A stretch of DNA of 12,317 nt, taken from positions 1 to 12,317 of the forward strand of contig QMZJ01000020.1 of NCBI GenBank assembly GCA_003663115.1, written 5' to 3'. Source of the stretch: Candidatus Altarchaeales archaeon (GTDB lineage Archaea > Altiarchaeota > Altiarchaeia > IMC4 > QMZM01). The translations under genes and the position numbers were made by a program. Of this stretch, positions 6,189 to 12,290 are shown one piece after another. The first letter of the stretch is position 1. Each line of letters opens with the position of its first letter. Below the pieces are notes generated by a model. That model saw only the letters and a program-made list of their open reading frames with translations. It searched no databases and was not told where the DNA came from.

Positions 6189-7391
6189 TTACCAGTACTC
6201 GTTCTTCATTATCTCTCTTAAAACGGTGGTTGTATAGCATCCCCTTGAAAGCGAGAACCTGAGAGCCGCCTTTTTCTTTCCTTCATTTAATTCGTCTTTA
6301 TCTATATTCAGAATCTTGAAGCCTTTTACATCCATAAAGCAATCCCTGTATACTCCTCCGGAGCTCAACTCGGGCATCTCACCTATCTTAAAATTTTCCT
6401 GGGAGATTCCTTCCTCTTCCAAAATTCTTGAGGTGATCTCGTCCAATTTAATCTCATAGCCGGCAAGGGGAAGTCTCTCTATCTCGATTCCCTCTCGTAT
6501 ATACCGACTTAATGCCTTGTTGAAAACATATGCCTGATAGGCGTGGACGAACATCCATCTCAATTTCTTTGGCAACCTTCTTAGGGCACCTATGAAATCC
6601 GTTGGGGTTTTAGCAAGAAAATTTAGCATCGCCAGCTCATAGCCAAGGTGTTTGGGAAATCTCCTTAGAGCCCCTTGAAAATCCTCCGTCTCCGATAGAA
6701 ATTTCCTCGCTTCCTTACTTTCTTCGCTTTCTCTCTCATAGATATCGGCTAAATAGATCATAACTGCTCTTTTAAAATCCCTCTTCAGTATCTCTCTCCC
6801 AACCAGATGGGTTATAGGTCTTACTGTCCCGAAACGCTGTACCCCAAAGAAATTTGGGATCTTGTAATTCAATTCATTTAATACAGAATTGATTCTGTCT
6901 CTCAGTGTACCGTCATCCAGTCCCAGATCCCTGATAATAATGGTAAACCTGTTCCCCCAGAGGTCCCCCAGGGTTATACGTTCACTGGAGTAGCTAAAAT
7001 CCCTGAAGCTTATGTCCTTAATCCTGACCCTTCGCAATTCCTCCGAGGATATATTCCATACGGAAACCCTCTGAGTTGTCAGTGCCCTTTTATCCTTCGT
7101 CCCAGCAAAGCCGAACCTCTTCCCGCTCACATTCAATCTCTTCGAGATAACCCTTATTGCACGTATCGTATCCCAGTTATATTTCTGGAGCGTAAAGTGC
7201 AGATATTCCTTTCTCTCTCCTTCATTGAATCTAACCTCTTTATCCAGCTCTAAAACCCTTCCATCCGGCATTATCTCCTCAACAAGGAAGTCCTCCGGAA
7301 TCTGCTTAATTCTTCCACCAATCCCCTCCATATCTGACTTATAGAGCTCCATCCCCACCGAGTACTCGAGCGCTGGCGGTTTTATCTTCAT
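6189..7391 (-). CDS. truD: tRNA pseudouridine(13) synthase TruD
   Basis: TruD converts U13 of tRNA to pseudouridine, and in archaea it may also act on other sites. The catalytic motif GFAGTKDKRALTTQRVSV holds the nucleophile Asp100. Downstream are LGDLWGNRFTIIIRDL and NFFGVQRFGTVRPITHLVG, both standard TruD signatures. The family insertion domain lies in the second half, around the region ending SRYIREGIEIERLPLAGYE. At 400 aa the length suits archaeal TruD. The N-terminal lead, EYSVGMELYKSDMEGIGGRIKQIPEDFLVEEI, is also typical. The ATG at 7391 faces the MazG-like gene across 19 bases, and a TATA-like element for truD would lie inside that gene's first codons (about 7415-7422). The truD stop lies 48 bases before the cdc48 start. 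Confidence 0.96.
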   Translation of the reverse strand: MKIKPPALEYSVGMELYKSDMEGIGGRIKQIPEDFLVEEIMPDGRVLELDKEVRFNEGERKEYLHFTLQKYNWDTIRAIRVISKRLNVSGKRFGFAGTKDKRALTTQRVSVWNISSEELRRVRIKDISFRDFSYSSERITLGDLWGNRFTIIIRDLGLDDGTLRDRINSVLNELNYKIPNFFGVQRFGTVRPITHLVGREILKRDFKRAVMIYLADIYERESEESKEARKFLSETEDFQGALRRFPKHLGYELAMLNFLAKTPTDFIGALRRLPKKLRWMFVHAYQAYVFNKALSRYIREGIEIERLPLAGYEIKLDEITSRILEEEGISQENFKIGEMPELSSGGVYRDCFMDVKGFKILNIDKDELNEGKKKAALRFSLSRGCYTTTVLREIMKNEYW

Positions 7392-7422
7392 ATATTAAAT
7401 AATTATCACCATGGCAAATTTA
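7380..7422. promoter_or_regulatory. Interlocked divergent promoters of truD and the MazG-like gene
   Basis: Only 19 A+T-rich bases separate the two start codons. TTTTATC (7380-7386, inside truD codons 2-4) is 25-31 bases before the MazG-like ATG. AAATTTAA (7415-7422, inside the first MazG-like codons) is 24-31 bases before the truD ATG on the other strand. If both are used, each gene's TATA box is coded inside its neighbour and both mRNAs are leaderless. This is inferred from spacing and sequence only. Confidence 0.4.
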
Positions 7423-7710
7423 ACCGACCTGCAAAAACAGGTTTCAGAGTATGATAAGAGATATGGCTGGGACAGGGACAGAGCCTCACATATCGTATTG
7501 CACATGAGTGAAGAACTCGGAGAGATCTCCAGGAGGATTCTGCGCTTTGAGGGTTACAAGATAGAGAAATTCGATCAGAGGGAGCTCGCAAGGGAATTAA
7601 CGGATCTGCTCTATCTAACGCTGAAGCTCGCAAATAAATTTAAGATAGATCTGGATAAGGAATGGAATTCCATGTGGAAGAGATACGAGAAGAAGACGAG
7701 CAGGAAGTGA
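7411..7710 (+). CDS. MazG-like nucleotide pyrophosphohydrolase
   Basis: This is a small all-alpha NTP pyrophosphohydrolase of the MazG/dUTPase-2 superfamily, which hydrolyses (d)NTPs to monophosphates and pyrophosphate as a house-cleaning enzyme. The metal-binding pattern is visible: Glu34, Glu35 and Glu38 in SEELGEI, and Glu62 and Asp65 in ARELTDLLY. The tail LTLKLANKFKIDLDKEWNSMWKRYEKK is the usual last helix. At 99 aa it is a complete single-domain protein. The substrate cannot be told from sequence. Its last 31 bases, coding RYEKKTSRK and stop, recur exactly at 8522-8552 after the toxin gene, so its 3' end marks the left border of an inserted cassette. Start chosen at the ATG at 7411, at a leaderless distance from a TATA-like box. 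Confidence 0.87.
   Translation: MANLTDLQKQVSEYDKRYGWDRDRASHIVLHMSEELGEISRRILRFEGYKIEKFDQRELARELTDLLYLTLKLANKFKIDLDKEWNSMWKRYEKKTSRK
7680..7710 (+). repeat. 31-base direct repeat, left copy (3' end of the MazG-like gene)
   Basis: A perfect 31-base match to 8522-8552, starting gagatacgagaag and ending gcaggaagtga. This copy codes the last ten codons of the MazG-like gene, including its stop. Identity ends exactly at the stop codon on the right and one base inside a codon on the left. Confidence 0.93.
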
Positions 7711-7714
7711 AAGA

Positions 7715-7721
7715 TTTAAAT
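7715..7721 (+). promoter_or_regulatory. TATA box of the toxin-antitoxin operon
   Basis: TTTAAAT lies 24-30 bases before the antitoxin ATG at 7745, directly after the left 31-base repeat. The spacing predicts a leaderless mRNA. The promoter thus belongs to the cassette rather than to the MazG-like gene. Confidence 0.5.
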
Positions 7722-7744
7722 GCGTTGATTACTAATTATCTAAT

Positions 7745-8044
7745 ATGTTTAAGGACAGGTTATTAATTGAGGAGTTGGAAGAGGTAAAAAAACTCGGCTT
7801 CAAAAGCAAGGAGGAATTCATAGCGGAATCAATTAGAACCTATCTTGCTGCAAGAAAAGATCTGAGGGTAGCCTTAGCTGTAAATTTATACAAAGATGAG
7901 AAGATTTCAGTGGGTAAGGCAATGGAAATATCTGGTTTGAATATAGAGGAATTAAAAGAAGAATTAGAGAAGAGAGGAATAAAGAGGATAACTTTTGATA
8001 CAGAAGCTGCTTCTGAGAATGTTTTGGGATATCTGGGAAGATGA
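7745..8044 (+). CDS. UPF0175-family antitoxin (DNA-binding)
   Basis: This is the predicted antitoxin of a type II toxin-antitoxin pair. The hallmark UPF0175 segment is ALAVNLYKDEKISVGKAMEISGLNIEELKEELEKRGI (about residues 43-79), a helix-turn-helix-like unit. Before it, LGFKSKEEFIAESIRTYLAARKDLR resembles a ribbon-helix-helix dimerisation/DNA-binding segment. The C-terminal tail ITFDTEAASENVLGYLGR is likely the toxin-binding part. At 99 aa it is intact. It overlaps the toxin start by 4 bases (ATGA), so synthesis of the two proteins is coupled. Such antitoxins usually repress their own operon, and the A+T-rich stretch 7711-7744 would be the operator. Codons are richer in AAA, TTA and ATA than in the surrounding genes, which fits recent acquisition. 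Confidence 0.85.
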   Translation: MFKDRLLIEELEEVKKLGFKSKEEFIAESIRTYLAARKDLRVALAVNLYKDEKISVGKAMEISGLNIEELKEELEKRGIKRITFDTEAASENVLGYLGR

Positions 8045-8499
8045 TCATACTTGATACCGACTTCTTGAGTTCTTTTCTGAAAATTGATAAACTCGATTTA
8101 GTGAGGAATTTCTTTGGAGAAGATCTTTATATCCCAATATCCGTGCTAAAGGAAATATCACAAACAGAACTTATTAAAAAGTTGATCGAAAAGAAATATG
8201 TAAAAGTGATATCAATGAAAGAAGAGGATGTAAAAGGTAAGGCAGTATTGGGAAGGGGAGAAATTGAGTGTATATCTTTAGCCTCGGAAAATGACATACT
8301 CCTGATGGATGATAGAAAAGCGGGGAAAATTGCGATGGAAAATAATGTAAAGGTTGTAAATATCCCGGGATTTTTGCTCTCTCTGAAGAGGTCAAATTAC
8401 CTATCACAAAATCAATTAAACAAGATTATAGATGACCTAAAGGAAAAGGACTGTTATTTCTTTACCAAGAGTGATGAAAAGAAATTGAGGAGCAGGTAG
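8041..8499 (+). CDS. PIN-domain toxin (DUF3368-like, VapC-related)
   Basis: This is the predicted ribonuclease toxin paired with the UPF0175 protein. The PIN core acidic residues are visible: Asp5 (with Asp7) in ILDTDFL, Glu38 in VLKEI, Glu74 in GRGEIECISLA and Asp90/Asp91 in ILLMDDRKAGKIA. VVNIPGFLLSLK and a helical C-terminal tail (NQLNKIIDDLKEKDCYFFT) are typical of the DUF3368 branch. At 152 aa it is intact, and no catalytic residue appears lost, so it should be active. The RNA target cannot be predicted. It is adjacent to, and overlaps by 4 bases, its antitoxin. The gene is A+T-rich. After its stop comes a short open frame that runs into the second copy of the 31-base MazG-tail repeat. 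Confidence 0.87.
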   Translation: MIILDTDFLSSFLKIDKLDLVRNFFGEDLYIPISVLKEISQTELIKKLIEKKYVKVISMKEEDVKGKAVLGRGEIECISLASENDILLMDDRKAGKIAMENNVKVVNIPGFLLSLKRSNYLSQNQLNKIIDDLKEKDCYFFTKSDEKKLRSR

Positions 8500-8552
8500 A
8501 ATTTGCAAAGAAGATAATTGGGAGATACGAGAAGAAGACGAGCAGGAAGTGA
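8478..8552 (+). pseudogene. Remnant of a MazG-like gene 3' end
   Basis: In a frame different from the toxin, bases 8478-8552 read KEIEEQVEFAKKIIGRY followed by EKKTSRK and a stop. The last ten codons are identical in DNA to the end of the MazG-like gene (7680-7710). The preceding residues look like a helix but do not match that gene, and a stop lies just upstream (8475-8477). It may be the original gene tail left behind by insertion, or the end of a lost paralogue. Confidence 0.5.
8522..8552 (+). repeat. 31-base direct repeat, right copy
   Basis: Exact copy of 7680-7710. Flanking bases differ on both sides (left a versus g; right aag versus ttc). The two copies enclose 811 bases holding the antitoxin and toxin, so they look like the att-type borders of a small integrated cassette or the product of a recombination event. 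Confidence 0.93.
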
Positions 8553-8674
8553 TTCATAGCGAGGTAAGGAGAAGTAATGCAAGTAGAATCGTGGTAGATA
8601 CCATCAGAATAATAAACAACCAATCCACTCTGTCTGTCCCTGGTAATTTGGGTAGATACTCTGAGAGTCTCATT
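8553..8674. other. Gene-free stretch right of the toxin-antitoxin cassette
   Basis: No credible gene or strong hairpin is seen. gtagatac occurs twice (about 8592 and 8652). It may be debris of earlier insertions. Confidence 0.4.
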
Positions 8675-8947
8675 TTAAAGATAATACTCCCAGTTATTAT
8701 ATAAGACATACTTACCATCTATGAGTTCAGTGACGGGTATTTTCTTTCCGGCTTTAATCAATTTCTCTTGACCCTTCTCCCTCACTCTTAACTCGATCCT
8801 GAATTTTTTAGATGGGTTATCTATAGTCGAGACGAGTAGACCTACGATCTCTCCCTTTCTAATTGCACCAGCTTCAATAGCCTGCTTCGTGAGCTCAATG
8901 GGGACCCCGGCTATGTACTCAACCTTTTCTATCAATATCTCGAGCAT
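8675..8947 (-). CDS. Orphan 90-aa hypothetical protein
   Basis: I do not recognise this protein. It reads as a genuine small gene: even composition, no low-complexity run, and alternating hydrophobic strands and charged loops. Parts include IEKVEYIAGVPIELTKQAIEAGAIRKGEIVGLLV, then KFRIELRVREKGQEKLIKAGKKIPVTELIDGKYVLYNNWEYYL. No signal peptide, membrane segment or cysteine is present. The pattern suggests a small alpha+beta soluble protein. A TATA-like TATTTAAA (8973-8980, minus strand) lies 26-33 bases before the ATG, which supports a real leaderless gene. It stands alone between the toxin-antitoxin cassette and the RNase H gene, in a pocket with repeat-like borders, so it may be accessory. 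Confidence 0.6.
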   Translation of the reverse strand: MLEILIEKVEYIAGVPIELTKQAIEAGAIRKGEIVGLLVSTIDNPSKKFRIELRVREKGQEKLIKAGKKIPVTELIDGKYVLYNNWEYYL

Positions 8948-9095
8948 TTTATTCTATAATTTAGATTGAATGTTTAAATATTTGTCCGACTATATAATAT
9001 TTATGCGATAATTATATTTATAGACCGAGAAATGTCGATATATAAGTCGTAATGGTAATCAGACATTAGAATAGAAGAAGACGAACGGGAGGTAA
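8948..9095. promoter_or_regulatory. A+T-rich intergenic region with several TATA-like boxes
   Basis: It holds the TATA-like element for the 90-aa gene (8973-8980, minus strand). Several others, such as tatataat (8990s), atatttatag and gatatataag, are not followed by a credible gene on either strand. Only five-codon frames follow them. It ends at the weak third repeat copy and the RNase H stop. Confidence 0.4.
9073..9095 (+). repeat. Possible degenerate third copy of the MazG-tail repeat
   Basis: These 23 bases start with agaagaagacga, identical to the 31-base repeat, and match it at 19 of 23 positions overall. They lie directly next to the end of the RNase H gene. The sequence is purine-rich, so chance similarity is possible. 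Confidence 0.3.
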
Positions 9096-9935
9096 TTATC
9101 CGATGACCTTTCTAACGTTCTTGAAGTGAATTTTAGAAACATATGGAAGGATCTCCCTGGGTATCTCATCTGGCCTCGATTTTCTCAGATCTATACCGAA
9201 TTTCTTATCCAGTTCATCAACCTGCTTCTCGAAGATATACTTTGCCAGTATACTTGCAGTGGCGACGGGAATCTCTGATTCCCCCCGAATTTTTTGAACT
9301 ATCTCTACACCCGTTTTATCCAGGTCCCTTAGCCTGAATTCCATCTTTTTTAAATCGAATTTATCTATTATAACCTTCAGCCTTTCGTATTTCAGTTTAC
9401 CAATTAGGTCCTTTATCGCCCTGGCATGAGCCCAAGCCATCAGATCATTGAGGCTTTTTCCCTCCAGTCGAAATTTTCTATAACTCCTGTTGTAGGTTTC
9501 CGGCATCAGTATAAGGGGTTTTCTTATAAATTTTAATCTAACTAACCTGTCGCCCAGATCGAGCAATCTCCTCTTCCCCAGTTTTTTACTGTCTTTAACC
9601 CCAAGTTTTCTAAGTTCATTGATCTCCCTTGGCTTTAGAGCGACACACTCCACGACCAGGGGGCCGTACCACTCGCCCTTTCCGGCCTCATCCGTCCCAA
9701 GCATGTATGTGTATTCTTTTTCAATCTTCAGTACCTCATCGATAATCCTCCTCATCTCTGAGCTGTCATTATAAACCAGCCTCCCGGATTTATAGAGTAT
9801 CATCCCGATACCCTTATCCTTTACCCTGAGGAGCTCGTGTCTACTCTTTACGGGGATCCTTGGCAATCCATATCTCTCTATATACTCCTTTACCCTCTCT
9901 ATCTCCTCATCTTGCAGAGTAATGGAAACTGGCAT
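9096..9935 (-). CDS. rnhC: RNase HII/HIII-family ribonuclease H, resembling RNase HIII
   Basis: It cleaves the RNA strand of RNA-DNA hybrids, such as primers and misincorporated ribonucleotides. The active-site start GTDEAGKGEWYGPLVVECVAL (80-100, Asp82 and Glu83) is closer to RNase HIII than to RNase HII, where GxDEAGRGP is the rule. Other conserved parts are GVKDSKKL, MPETYN, LNDLMAWAHARAI, VIIDKF (Asp191) and ASILAKYIFEKQ. By eye the fourth acid is Glu236, where RNase HII usually has Asp. The first 70 residues, with KDKGIGMILYKSGRLVYNDSSEMRRIIDEVL, look like the TBP-like substrate-binding domain found before the catalytic domain in RNase HIII. Length 279 aa, intact. It diverges from trpS. 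The symbol would be rnhB if a tree placed it with RNase HII. Confidence 0.85.
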   Translation of the reverse strand: MPVSITLQDEEIERVKEYIERYGLPRIPVKSRHELLRVKDKGIGMILYKSGRLVYNDSSEMRRIIDEVLKIEKEYTYMLGTDEAGKGEWYGPLVVECVALKPREINELRKLGVKDSKKLGKRRLLDLGDRLVRLKFIRKPLILMPETYNRSYRKFRLEGKSLNDLMAWAHARAIKDLIGKLKYERLKVIIDKFDLKKMEFRLRDLDKTGVEIVQKIRGESEIPVATASILAKYIFEKQVDELDKKFGIDLRKSRPDEIPREILPYVSKIHFKNVRKVIG

Positions 9936-9975
9936 ATTATGTAAATATTACTCTGTACTACCAATATATCATAAG
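9936..9975. promoter_or_regulatory. Divergent rnhC/trpS promoter region
   Basis: Two TATA-like boxes fit the two genes. taaatatta (9942-9950) lies 26-34 bases before the trpS ATG at 9976. On the other strand tgatatatt (plus 9963-9971) lies about 28-36 bases before the rnhC ATG. Both predict leaderless mRNAs and support the shorter trpS start. Confidence 0.55.
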
Positions 9976-11070
9976 ATGAGTCCGAGAATAGACCCGTGGG
10001 GTACAAATGATATAGAAGATTACAGAAACCTCTTTGATGAGTTTGGTATCAAATCATTTGAAAGGTTCAGAAGAAAGCTCTCTGATAACAGGTATATACG
10101 GAGAGGAATCATCTTCGGACACAGGGATTTCGATAAGATCATGAATTCTATTCAGAAGAGGGAGGACTTTGTAATGATGACCGGTTTAATGCCCTCCGGG
10201 AAATTTCACCTTGGCCATAAGATGGTTGCCGATCAGATCATCTTTTATCAGGAGATCGGCGCGGAGATCTTTCTGTGCAGCGCGGACCTCGAGGCCTACG
10301 TTGTTAGGGGAATGGATCTGGAGATGGTAAGGGATATTGCCATAGAGGAATATCTGACAAATTATGTAGCATTGGGTCTGAAGGAAAGGAATCTAAGGTT
10401 CTGGTTTCAAACCGATTATGTTACTCCATATTACAGGCTCAGGGACATGCTCTCAAGAAAGGTAACCTTCAGTGAATTGAATGCCATATACGGCGATCTG
10501 GCCCCCGGAAAGATATTCTCTGTAATAACTCAGGCCGCCGATATCCTACATCCACAGCTAGAAGAGTTTGGAGGCCCGAGACCAACCGTAGTTCCAGTGG
10601 GGGCAGACCAGGATCCACACCTAAGATTAACGAGAGATCTGGCATCGAGATTTCAAACGGAGTTTCGCTTTATTTTACCATCCTCTACATACCACAGATT
10701 TATGAGAGGCCTTCATGGAGGAAAGATGAGCTCCTCGGATCCGAAGTCTTATATCGCATTGACCGATGAGCCGAGGGATGCGATGAATAAGATAATGAAC
10801 GCAAAGACGGGAGGGAGGGCGACGGTAGGCGAACAGAGAGAGAAGGGAGGAATCCCGGGAGAGTGCATGGTATATGATCTTTTCCTTTATCATTTAATTG
10901 ATGATGATCATAAATTGAAAAAGATATATGAAGATTGTATTTCGGGAGCTAGAATATGTGGGGAGTGCAAGGCAAACTGCGCGGAATTGATGGTCAATTT
11001 TCTCAGAGAGCATCAGAGGAGGAGGGAAAAAGCCAAGGATGCTGTTGACAGGATTTTGGGAAAAAGGTAG
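9976..11070 (+). CDS. trpS: Tryptophanyl-tRNA synthetase, archaeal type
   Basis: This class I synthetase charges tRNA-Trp. The HIGH-type motif is GKFHLGHK in GLMPSGKFHLGHK (70-82), and the KMSKS-type motif is GKMSSSDP (KMSSS at 250-254). The tryptophan-pocket and fold segments FQTDYVTPYYRL, ITQAADILHPQ and PVGADQDPHLRLTRD agree with archaeal/eukaryotic TrpRS. The C-terminal CGECKANCAE followed by FLREHQRRREKAKD is the usual archaeal tail and may bind zinc. Length 364 aa. I chose ATG 9976 rather than the in-frame ATG at 9922. The longer form would overlap rnhC, its extra 18 residues look non-coding, and the TATA box sits correctly for 9976. The next gene starts 20 bases after the stop. Confidence 0.96.
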   Translation: MSPRIDPWGTNDIEDYRNLFDEFGIKSFERFRRKLSDNRYIRRGIIFGHRDFDKIMNSIQKREDFVMMTGLMPSGKFHLGHKMVADQIIFYQEIGAEIFLCSADLEAYVVRGMDLEMVRDIAIEEYLTNYVALGLKERNLRFWFQTDYVTPYYRLRDMLSRKVTFSELNAIYGDLAPGKIFSVITQAADILHPQLEEFGGPRPTVVPVGADQDPHLRLTRDLASRFQTEFRFILPSSTYHRFMRGLHGGKMSSSDPKSYIALTDEPRDAMNKIMNAKTGGRATVGEQREKGGIPGECMVYDLFLYHLIDDDHKLKKIYEDCISGARICGECKANCAELMVNFLREHQRRREKAKDAVDRILGKR

Positions 11071-11090
11071 ATGAAGCGGGGTGTTTACAG

Positions 11091-11621
11091 ATGAGGATAT
11101 CTTTCTTTTTGATATTTGTCGTATTGGTGTGTGGTTGCGTAAATAAAGAACCATCATCTACAACAACCTCTGTATCTCTAACTCTGGCTACAACTACAAC
11201 TACAACAACCTCTACCACTACAACTACAACAACCTCTACCACTACAACTACAACAACCTCTACCACTACAACTACAACAACCTCTACCACTACAACCTCA
11301 TCCACGATCATCCAGAAGGGGGAGATATGCCTCTACATATTTCACAACAATAAAGGAAAACCGTGCTTAGCAGAACTCGATTTCCTGAAGAGATTACAGA
11401 AGAAGTATCCCAATCTGGTGGTAAAGGAGTTCATAACAAACACCCCGGAGAATATCGATTTATTCTATAATCTGACAGAAGAGTATGGTGTTTCTTCCCG
11501 ATACGTTCCCGTTACTTTTATAGGAGATAAGGCATTTGTCGGTTACTCCGGTGACGACTATACCGGGAGGAGAATAGAGAAAGCAGTTAAGTCGTGCGTC
11601 GATTGCGAGTGCCCCACATAA
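11091..11621 (+). CDS. Lipoprotein with Thr/Ser-rich repeat linker and thioredoxin-like domain
   Basis: This is a predicted extracytoplasmic protein. A short signal peptide (MRISFFLIFVVLVCG) is followed by Cys16 in a lipobox-like LVCGC. Residues 20-74 are a Thr/Ser linker containing four near-identical TTTTTTTS units, a likely O-glycosylated spacer lifting the domain above the membrane. Residues 78-170 look thioredoxin-like: ICLYIFHNNKGKPC, then LKRLQKKYP and the cis-proline segment YVPVTFIGD. The first redox Cys of CxxC appears replaced (GKPC, only Cys92), while the tail has Cys169, Cys172 and Cys174 (CVDCEC). It may be a monothiol or structural thioredoxin fold. A GGGGTG Shine-Dalgarno (11078-11083) sits 7 bases before the ATG. 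It is probably co-transcribed with trpS by proximity. Confidence 0.82.
   Translation: MRISFFLIFVVLVCGCVNKEPSSTTTSVSLTLATTTTTTTSTTTTTTTSTTTTTTTSTTTTTTTSTTTTSSTIIQKGEICLYIFHNNKGKPCLAELDFLKRLQKKYPNLVVKEFITNTPENIDLFYNLTEEYGVSSRYVPVTFIGDKAFVGYSGDDYTGRRIEKAVKSCVDCECPT
11190..11285 (+). repeat. 24-base tandem repeat (4 copies) coding the Thr/Ser linker
   Basis: Four consecutive 24-base units each code TTTTTTTS. Units 2-4 are identical, and unit 1 differs only in its first codon (aca for acc). A partial unit follows. DNA identity beyond what the protein needs points to recent slippage or recombination, so copy number probably varies between strains. Confidence 0.93.
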
Positions 11622-11632
11622 CTGGCAGATTC

Positions 11633-11652
11633 CACTAACATTGGCCTTAGTG
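11633..11652. terminator. Hairpin between convergent genes
   Basis: CACTAA/TTAGTG forms a 6-bp stem with an 8-base loop between the lipoprotein stop and the PH/SHOCT stop. There is no adjacent T-run on the plus strand, so a terminator role is only plausible by position. Confidence 0.3.
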
Positions 11653-11679
11653 AGGATGCGACAGTTATGAGAGATAAGC

Positions 11680-12219
11680 TCATTCCATAATGTCCCTCTT
11701 CATCCTCTCATATTCCTCTCTCGTTATCTCTCCCTTCACGTATCTTAACTTGAGAATCTTCAGTAGGTCCTCATCAGCGCCTTCCTTTCTATTTTCCATC
11801 CCGGAAATCCTGTATCTTCTGGACTCCTCCCCATCCATACCCTCGAACCTGCCGTCTATACCCTCCTGTATCGTGCTCGAAATCGCCTGAGCTTCGTCGT
11901 TGGGTATCGCTCTCAACATCAGATCATGAGAGAGGAACCTCATCTTTATGGCAATGGTTGAGTTAAGTATGCCCCTGTGAACGATTACGTTTCCCATGTC
12001 CGAGTACCTGAAATCCTTGTTGGTGGCAGTAAACCCAAAGAGCTTCGGTCTCCTTACCATTACTCGCTCAGTGGTTACTATAATCGAATCTGGTGTGAAC
12101 AGTTGCTCTATCCTTGCCTGCCTGACCGCATGTAGGACCTTTTCCCCGGGGATGAGCTCTTTCTTGACATCCTCTGGCACATCAATTTTCTTGCCGCAAA
12201 AAAAGCTCTTAATGCCCAT
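11680..12219 (-). CDS. PH-like domain protein with C-terminal SHOCT domain
   Basis: The 179-aa soluble protein has two recognisable parts. Residues about 15-118 (ELIPGEKVLHAVRQARIEQLFTPDSIIVTTERVMVRRPKLFGF...YSDMGNVIVHRGILNSTIAIKM) fit a bacterial-type PH domain, as in YdbT-like proteins. Residues 150-178 (EDLLKILKLRYVKGEITREEYERMKRDIM) are a clear SHOCT module, a short C-terminal segment thought to promote oligomerisation. The two are joined by a charged linker rich in Glu and Arg. No membrane span or signal is seen. The biological role of this family is unknown. The ATG at 12219 fits a leaderless start from the TATA-like box at 12245-12254. It converges on the lipoprotein gene with a 58-base gap. 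Confidence 0.83.
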   Translation of the reverse strand: MGIKSFFCGKKIDVPEDVKKELIPGEKVLHAVRQARIEQLFTPDSIIVTTERVMVRRPKLFGFTATNKDFRYSDMGNVIVHRGILNSTIAIKMRFLSHDLMLRAIPNDEAQAISSTIQEGIDGRFEGMDGEESRRYRISGMENRKEGADEDLLKILKLRYVKGEITREEYERMKRDIME

Positions 12220-12244
12220 TTTATTAATATACTGTTGAAATATG

Positions 12245-12254
12245 AATATAAATA
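12245..12254 (-). promoter_or_regulatory. TATA-like box for the PH/SHOCT gene
   Basis: TATTTATATT on the minus strand, 26-35 bases before the ATG at 12219, predicts a leaderless transcript. Read on the plus strand, the same A+T block could serve a gene starting at 12291. Confidence 0.5.
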
Positions 12255-12290
12255 TTTTACCGTATGAGATCCCGAGAATCTCCCGGTTGA

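Noticed and set aside
7406..7633. Minus-strand frame opposite the MazG-like gene
   Set aside because: Covers the conserved MazG motifs on the other strand and has no family resemblance.
9922..9975. ATG at 9922 as the start of trpS
   Set aside because: It would overlap the rnhC start and add 18 unfamiliar residues; the TATA box is placed for ATG 9976.
11003..11311. Long minus-strand frame rich in Val/Glu repeats opposite the lipoprotein gene
   Set aside because: It is the shadow of the Thr/Ser tandem repeat read on the other strand; its ends do not resemble a protein and no promoter is present.
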